Under the pieces are notes generated by a model. The model saw only the letters and a list, made by a program, of their open reading frames with translations, searched no databases and was not told the DNA's origin. A program made the position numbers and the translations under genes. From an uncultured Lacticaseibacillus sp. (GTDB lineage: Bacteria; Bacillota; Bacilli; Lactobacillales; Lactobacillaceae), in contig CAKRHU010000040.1 in NCBI GenBank assembly GCA_934339215.1, positions 1-9,680 on the forward strand: a stretch of 9,680 bases of DNA, in the 5' to 3' direction. Position 1 is the stretch's first letter. The number at the start of each line of letters is the position of its first letter. Positions 7,241-9,680 of the stretch are shown in pieces.

Positions 7241-7269
7241 AGTCTACCAAGCGGCTTAAACTTTGCCAA
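7241..7269 (-). promoter_or_regulatory. Promoter of the tetR-type gene, overlapping the dps promoter
   Basis: Read on the minus strand: TTGGCA (7269-7264), a 17-bp spacer, then TAGACT (7246-7241), with transcription toward the TetR gene. Its -35 box occupies the same bases as the -35 box of the dps promoter. The short dyad ACTT-TGCC-AAGT covers this shared segment and is a possible operator, though it is only 4 bp per arm. Confidence 0.6.
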
Positions 7270-7292
7270 GTCCTTCAGCCCCTTGTTATAAT
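7263..7292 (+). promoter_or_regulatory. Promoter of dps
   Basis: TTGCCA (7263-7268), an 18-bp spacer and a perfect TATAAT (7287-7292), about 50 bases before the dps ATG. The -35 box shares bases 7264-7268 with the divergent TetR promoter, so RNA polymerase or a repressor at one would interfere with the other. Confidence 0.75.
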
Positions 7293-7341
7293 GAATGTTG
7301 TTAGCTGCTTTTGATCGCCTTTTAGGCAAAGGAGGGTTTTT

Positions 7342-7809
7342 ATGCAATATCCTCAAACCAAAACTGTTTTGAACCAACTGGTGGCCGACCTCAGTCAAAT
7401 GGCCGCGGTGATCCACCAAACGCACTGGTACATGCGCGGGCCGGAATTCTTGTTCCTGCATCCGCTGATGGATGAGTATCAAGATGAGATCAACGACCAA
7501 CTCGATGAGGTGGCAGAACGCTTGATCGTCATCGACGGCGCGCCTTACTCGACGCTGGAAGAATTCGCAGAACACTCAGGCATTCAATCGATTCCAGGCG
7601 CTTATGACGCCACGATCGATGAACGCTTCGCCCACTTGATCGCGGGATATCGCCACTTGCAAAAAGTTTACCAAGAAGGCATCGACACGGCAGGTCAAGA
7701 AGGCGACGACTCGACGCAAGATATTTTGACTGGGTTCCACACTGCGATTGAAAAACGCATCTGGATGTTATCCGCCCAACGCGGTCATGCGCCAGAAATT
7801 GATGATTAA
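7342..7809 (+). CDS. dps: Dps-family ferritin-like DNA-protection/iron-storage protein
   Basis: A 155-residue ferritin-like protein expected to assemble into a 12-mer that oxidises ferrous iron with peroxide and stores it, protecting DNA in oxidative or starvation stress. The inter-subunit ferroxidase ligands are all present with the family spacing: H28, H40, D44, D55 and E59 (the same set as H31, H43, D47, D58, E62 of Listeria innocua Dps, shifted by three). The HWYMRGPEF and HPLMDEYQDEINDQLDEVAERL stretches are typical. The N-terminus is short, without a lysine-rich DNA-binding tail, so direct DNA binding is doubtful. AAAGGAGGG lies 5 bases before the ATG. It is monocistronic, with its own promoter and terminator. 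Confidence 0.93.
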   Translation: MQYPQTKTVLNQLVADLSQMAAVIHQTHWYMRGPEFLFLHPLMDEYQDEINDQLDEVAERLIVIDGAPYSTLEEFAEHSGIQSIPGAYDATIDERFAHLIAGYRHLQKVYQEGIDTAGQEGDDSTQDILTGFHTAIEKRIWMLSAQRGHAPEIDD

Positions 7810-7821
7810 ATAAATGATAAG

Positions 7822-7850
7822 AAGCGATTCGCTGTTGCGGGTCGCTTTTT
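7822..7850 (+). terminator. Intrinsic terminator of dps
   Basis: A 10-bp stem (AGCGATTCGC 7823-7832 with GCGGGTCGCT 7837-7846, two G-T wobbles) around a TGTT loop is followed by TTTT, 13 bases after the dps stop. A7822-T7847 can extend it. Confidence 0.85.
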
Positions 7851-7897
7851 GAGTGGGGCCGTAAGGGTGGGCACATCGTAACCCAGATTTTCCCGCT

Positions 7898-7926
7898 TTG
7901 CAAGGGCACCACTGGCATGGTAGCAT
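7898..7926 (+). promoter_or_regulatory. Possible promoter of the L,D-transpeptidase gene
   Basis: TTGCAA (7898-7903), a 17-bp spacer and TAGCAT (7921-7926), about 34 bases before the ATG. The -10 box matches only four of six consensus bases. TACTAT at 7932-7937 is an alternative -10 without a good -35. A promoter is expected here because a strong terminator precedes the gene. Confidence 0.4.
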
Positions 7927-7959
7927 GGACTTACTATCATTAAAGGAGAGCTACGACCT

Positions 7960-8583
7960 ATGCGTTCACGCATTTCTTGGCGCCAGCTTGCCATCGCGCT
8001 TGGCTGTTTGATCTTAGTCGGCTTCGGCATTTGGTTTGCCCAACATACCAAAGCCCAAAGCCGACCTCAATCCACTAGCCAAACTCAAAAAGCGGCCACC
8101 AGTTCAAAAGCTTCATCAGCGCAATCCTCGTCAAAAAAAGCGGTCAGCAAAACTGTCGACTGGACCAAGCCTTCGCAAACAAAAGCTTATCCCACAGTCA
8201 CTGCAGATGATCCCGTTATTTTAACAGTTAACTTGGCCAAGCAACGCGTCTACATCAACCAAAAAGATCGATTAGTATACACGATGTATTGTTCCACTGG
8301 GATGAATGATTCGACTCCACACGGGACGTTTCATATCATCGATCGCGGCGCCAACTTCTACAACCCAACGGAAAAAATGGGCGCTAACTACTGGACTAGC
8401 TTCAAAGGCACCACGTATTTATTCCACACCGTGCCAACTGATGAAAACGGTAAGTACATTACTTCAGAAGCCGTTTATCTGGGTAAAAAGCCTAGTTCTC
8501 ACGGCTGTGTCCGCTTAAGTATTCCTGATGCCAAATGGATCAACGAACATGTACCAGGTGGCACGAAAGTCGTCATTAAATAA
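7960..8583 (+). CDS. L,D-transpeptidase (YkuD domain), membrane-anchored
   Basis: A 207-residue exported enzyme of the YkuD family, which forms 3-3 peptidoglycan cross-links or attaches proteins to the wall, often beta-lactam tolerant. Residues 8-28 are a hydrophobic signal or anchor segment after a basic start. Residues 30-65 are a Ser/Ala/Gln/Lys-rich linker spanning the wall, and the catalytic domain runs from about 84 to the end. The motif SSHGCVRLS gives the conserved H181 and nucleophile C183 with R185; H156 (LFHTVP) is the upstream conserved histidine. There is no LysM or other wall-binding domain. TAAAGGAGAG (7941-7950) lies about 9 bases before the ATG. The gene stands alone between two terminators. 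Actual cross-linking activity is inferred from the family. Confidence 0.92.
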   Translation: MRSRISWRQLAIALGCLILVGFGIWFAQHTKAQSRPQSTSQTQKAATSSKASSAQSSSKKAVSKTVDWTKPSQTKAYPTVTADDPVILTVNLAKQRVYINQKDRLVYTMYCSTGMNDSTPHGTFHIIDRGANFYNPTEKMGANYWTSFKGTTYLFHTVPTDENGKYITSEAVYLGKKPSSHGCVRLSIPDAKWINEHVPGGTKVVIK

Positions 8584-8592
8584 TTGAAGGTT

Positions 8593-8625
8593 GTGAGTCG
8601 AAAAAAAATTTCGACTCACTTTTTT
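8593..8625 (+). terminator. Strong intrinsic terminator after the L,D-transpeptidase gene
   Basis: A perfect 11-bp stem (8593-8603 with 8609-8619, core GTGAGTCGA/TCGACTCAC) with an A-rich loop and a run of six T. It begins 9 bases after the stop codon. Confidence 0.95.
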
Positions 8626-8644
8626 GACTGTCAAAGATTTTGAA

Positions 8645-8684
8645 GCACAACAAATCCACGAAACAGCGAACCATTCCGTGGATT
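8645..8684 (-). terminator. Possible 3' terminator of the minus-strand RNA
   Basis: AATCCACG (minus strand, 8684-8677) pairs perfectly with CGTGGATT (8660-8653), an 8-bp stem with a 16-base loop, followed on the minus strand by TGTTGTGCTT. The T tract is interrupted, so termination may be weak or need processing. Confidence 0.45.
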
Positions 8685-9050
8685 CTTGGCTATTATGCCG
8701 ATTTGATTACGTTCATGCCGTTCCATCTACAGTAACTCTCAAGGCGTTTCTGCGTAGCCTCGGCTTCTTAGGCCTTGACCGCTTTGATCACTAATCAGCT
8801 CTGCATTGCCTTTCGTGCACAGACGTCGACTTGCTTCCCATGTTGCCATGAGGACATTACTCCCGGCGGTTGCTTGGTTTGAGTCCGAGTTGGACCCTTC
8901 TATGCCGGCACTCTGGAACTGGAGATCTAACGGAGCTGAACAGTTAAGCTCAGACGCTACGGGATAGTCTCCATTGTTTAGCGGGCTCTTCCGCCCGTCG
9001 CGAAGTGGTACGGGTGACCTGCGCTAAGCCACTCACTCCTCATAGAATTC
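8645..9050 (-). ncRNA. Candidate structured non-coding RNA of about 400 nt (unassigned)
   Basis: No protein frame of note runs through this stretch on either strand, but it is dense in complementary helices: TTAGCG/CGCTAA (8978-8983 with 9022-9027), CGGGC/GCCCG (8982-8986 with 8993-8997, an alternative to part of the former), GGAGA/TCTCC (8921-8925 with 8968-8972) enclosing GAGCT/AGCTC (8933-8937 with 8947-8951), GTCC/GGAC (8883-8886 with 8892-8895), and a perfect 7-bp TCAAGGC/GCCTTGA (8739-8745 with 8772-8778). On the minus strand the hairpin at 8839-8850 is CATG-GCAA-CATG, a GNRA tetraloop, and the single-stranded parts are rich in A, which favours the minus strand as the RNA. A promoter stands at 9085-9057 and a terminator-like stem at 8684-8653. 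I do not find RNase P, tmRNA, SRP or 6S signatures. A group II intron fragment or a member of a large ornate RNA class are alternatives. Ends are approximate. Confidence 0.55.
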
Positions 9051-9056
9051 GACCAT

Positions 9057-9085
9057 AGCATAACGCGTTTTAGTGCCCGTGACAA
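9057..9085 (-). promoter_or_regulatory. Promoter of the minus-strand structured RNA
   Basis: Read on the minus strand: TTGTCA (9085-9080), a 17-bp spacer, then TATGCT (9062-9057), which puts the start near 9050. AT-rich sequence lies upstream. The boxes match five and four of six consensus bases, and the position fits the start of the helix-rich region. Confidence 0.6.
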
Positions 9086-9184
9086 GACTATCGCTTATAA
9101 ACGTTCTTCATAAAATTTGTTCAGCACCGTTTGGGTTCAACTTCGCCGATTCGTTAATTGACAATTTAAATAGTGTGACCCTCT

Positions 9185-9245
9185 CAAATTTTACACCTAA
9201 AAGCAAAAAGTAAAATTTTTACCAAACACAGGTTAAATTTTACTT
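9185..9245 (+). promoter_or_regulatory. Operator-like repeats upstream of the LacI-type gene
   Basis: The 9-mer AAATTTTAC occurs three times, at 9186-9194, inverted at 9218-9210 and at 9235-9243, with centres 24 and 25 bp apart. The middle copy is part of the 13-base palindrome GTAAAATTTTTAC (9210-9222). Copies two and three form a larger inverted repeat (9208-9223 with 9231-9245). The spacing puts them on nearly the same helix face only approximately, but palindromes with GTAAA/TTTAC half sites are common LacI-family operators, so autoregulation by the next gene is plausible. Confidence 0.5.
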
Positions 9246-9261
9246 GAGGATGTGATACACT
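9233..9261 (+). promoter_or_regulatory. Possible promoter of the LacI-type gene
   Basis: TACACT (9256-9261) fits a -10 box, and the weak TTAAAT (9233-9238) lies 17 bp upstream. The -35 box overlaps the third operator-like repeat, which is what repression by steric block would need. TTGACA at 9158-9163 has no matching -10 box. Confidence 0.4.
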
Positions 9262-9279
9262 GTTTTTGAGTTCAAGTAA

Positions 9280-9680
<401 letters not shown>

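Noticed and set aside
8645..9050. RNase P RNA or tmRNA
   Set aside because: The size fits, but the GAGGAAAGTCC and ACAGAA elements of RNase P and the GGATTCGAC and tRNA-like ends of tmRNA are not present on either strand.
8626..9160. Transposase pseudogene
   Set aside because: Short open stretches in several frames gave no recognisable transposase motif, and no terminal inverted repeats or target duplication were seen; helix density fits RNA better. A decayed element cannot be fully excluded.
9158..9163. TTGACA as -35 box of a plus-strand promoter
   Set aside because: No acceptable -10 box lies 16-18 bp downstream (the sequence there is near CTCTCA).

Overview
The window looks like chromosomal DNA of a lactic acid bacterium, most likely Lactobacillaceae. 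The genes are of moderate G+C, have strong AGGAGG-type ribosome binding sites, and include an Opp-type peptide-binding lipoprotein, M20 and amidohydrolase-type peptidases, a Listeria-type Dps, a YkuD L,D-transpeptidase and a LacI-family sugar regulator. I cannot fix the genus or species from sequence alone. No tRNA, rRNA, CRISPR array or intact mobile element is visible.

Layout. 1-1791: membrane GGDEF protein (probable diguanylate cyclase) with a degenerate EAL domain. 1792-2346: a 555-base leader with its own promoter, two small ORFs with ribosome binding sites and Ile/Val/Leu-rich peptides, repeated TGATCA elements that can form mutually exclusive hairpins, and a terminator-like stem ending in seven T. 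2347-6602: a tight three-gene operon (metal-dependent amidohydrolase/probable dipeptidase, peptide-binding lipoprotein, M20 dipeptidase) closed by a strong terminator. 6710-7219 (minus): TetR-family regulator, divergent from dps (7342-7809); their promoters share one -35 segment. 7960-8583: L,D-transpeptidase with its own terminator. 8584-9315: no protein gene, but the minus strand carries a promoter, about 400 nt rich in complementary helices including a GNRA-capped hairpin, and a terminator-like stem, so a structured non-coding RNA is likely. From 9316: start of a LacI-family regulator that runs off the end, preceded by three copies of AAATTTTAC at 24-25 bp spacing.

How it works together. 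The central operon reads as peptide scavenging: the lipoprotein captures oligopeptides at the surface (its permease is not in the window) and two cytosolic metallopeptidases cut di/tripeptides to amino acids. The leader suggests that the operon responds to branched-chain amino acid shortage by ribosome-mediated attenuation, the logic of classical ilv/leu leaders applied here to peptide use rather than biosynthesis. This is the most interesting item in the window. The second is the unassigned structured RNA upstream of the LacI-type gene. Both are inferences from sequence reading and were not tested by folding or homology search.
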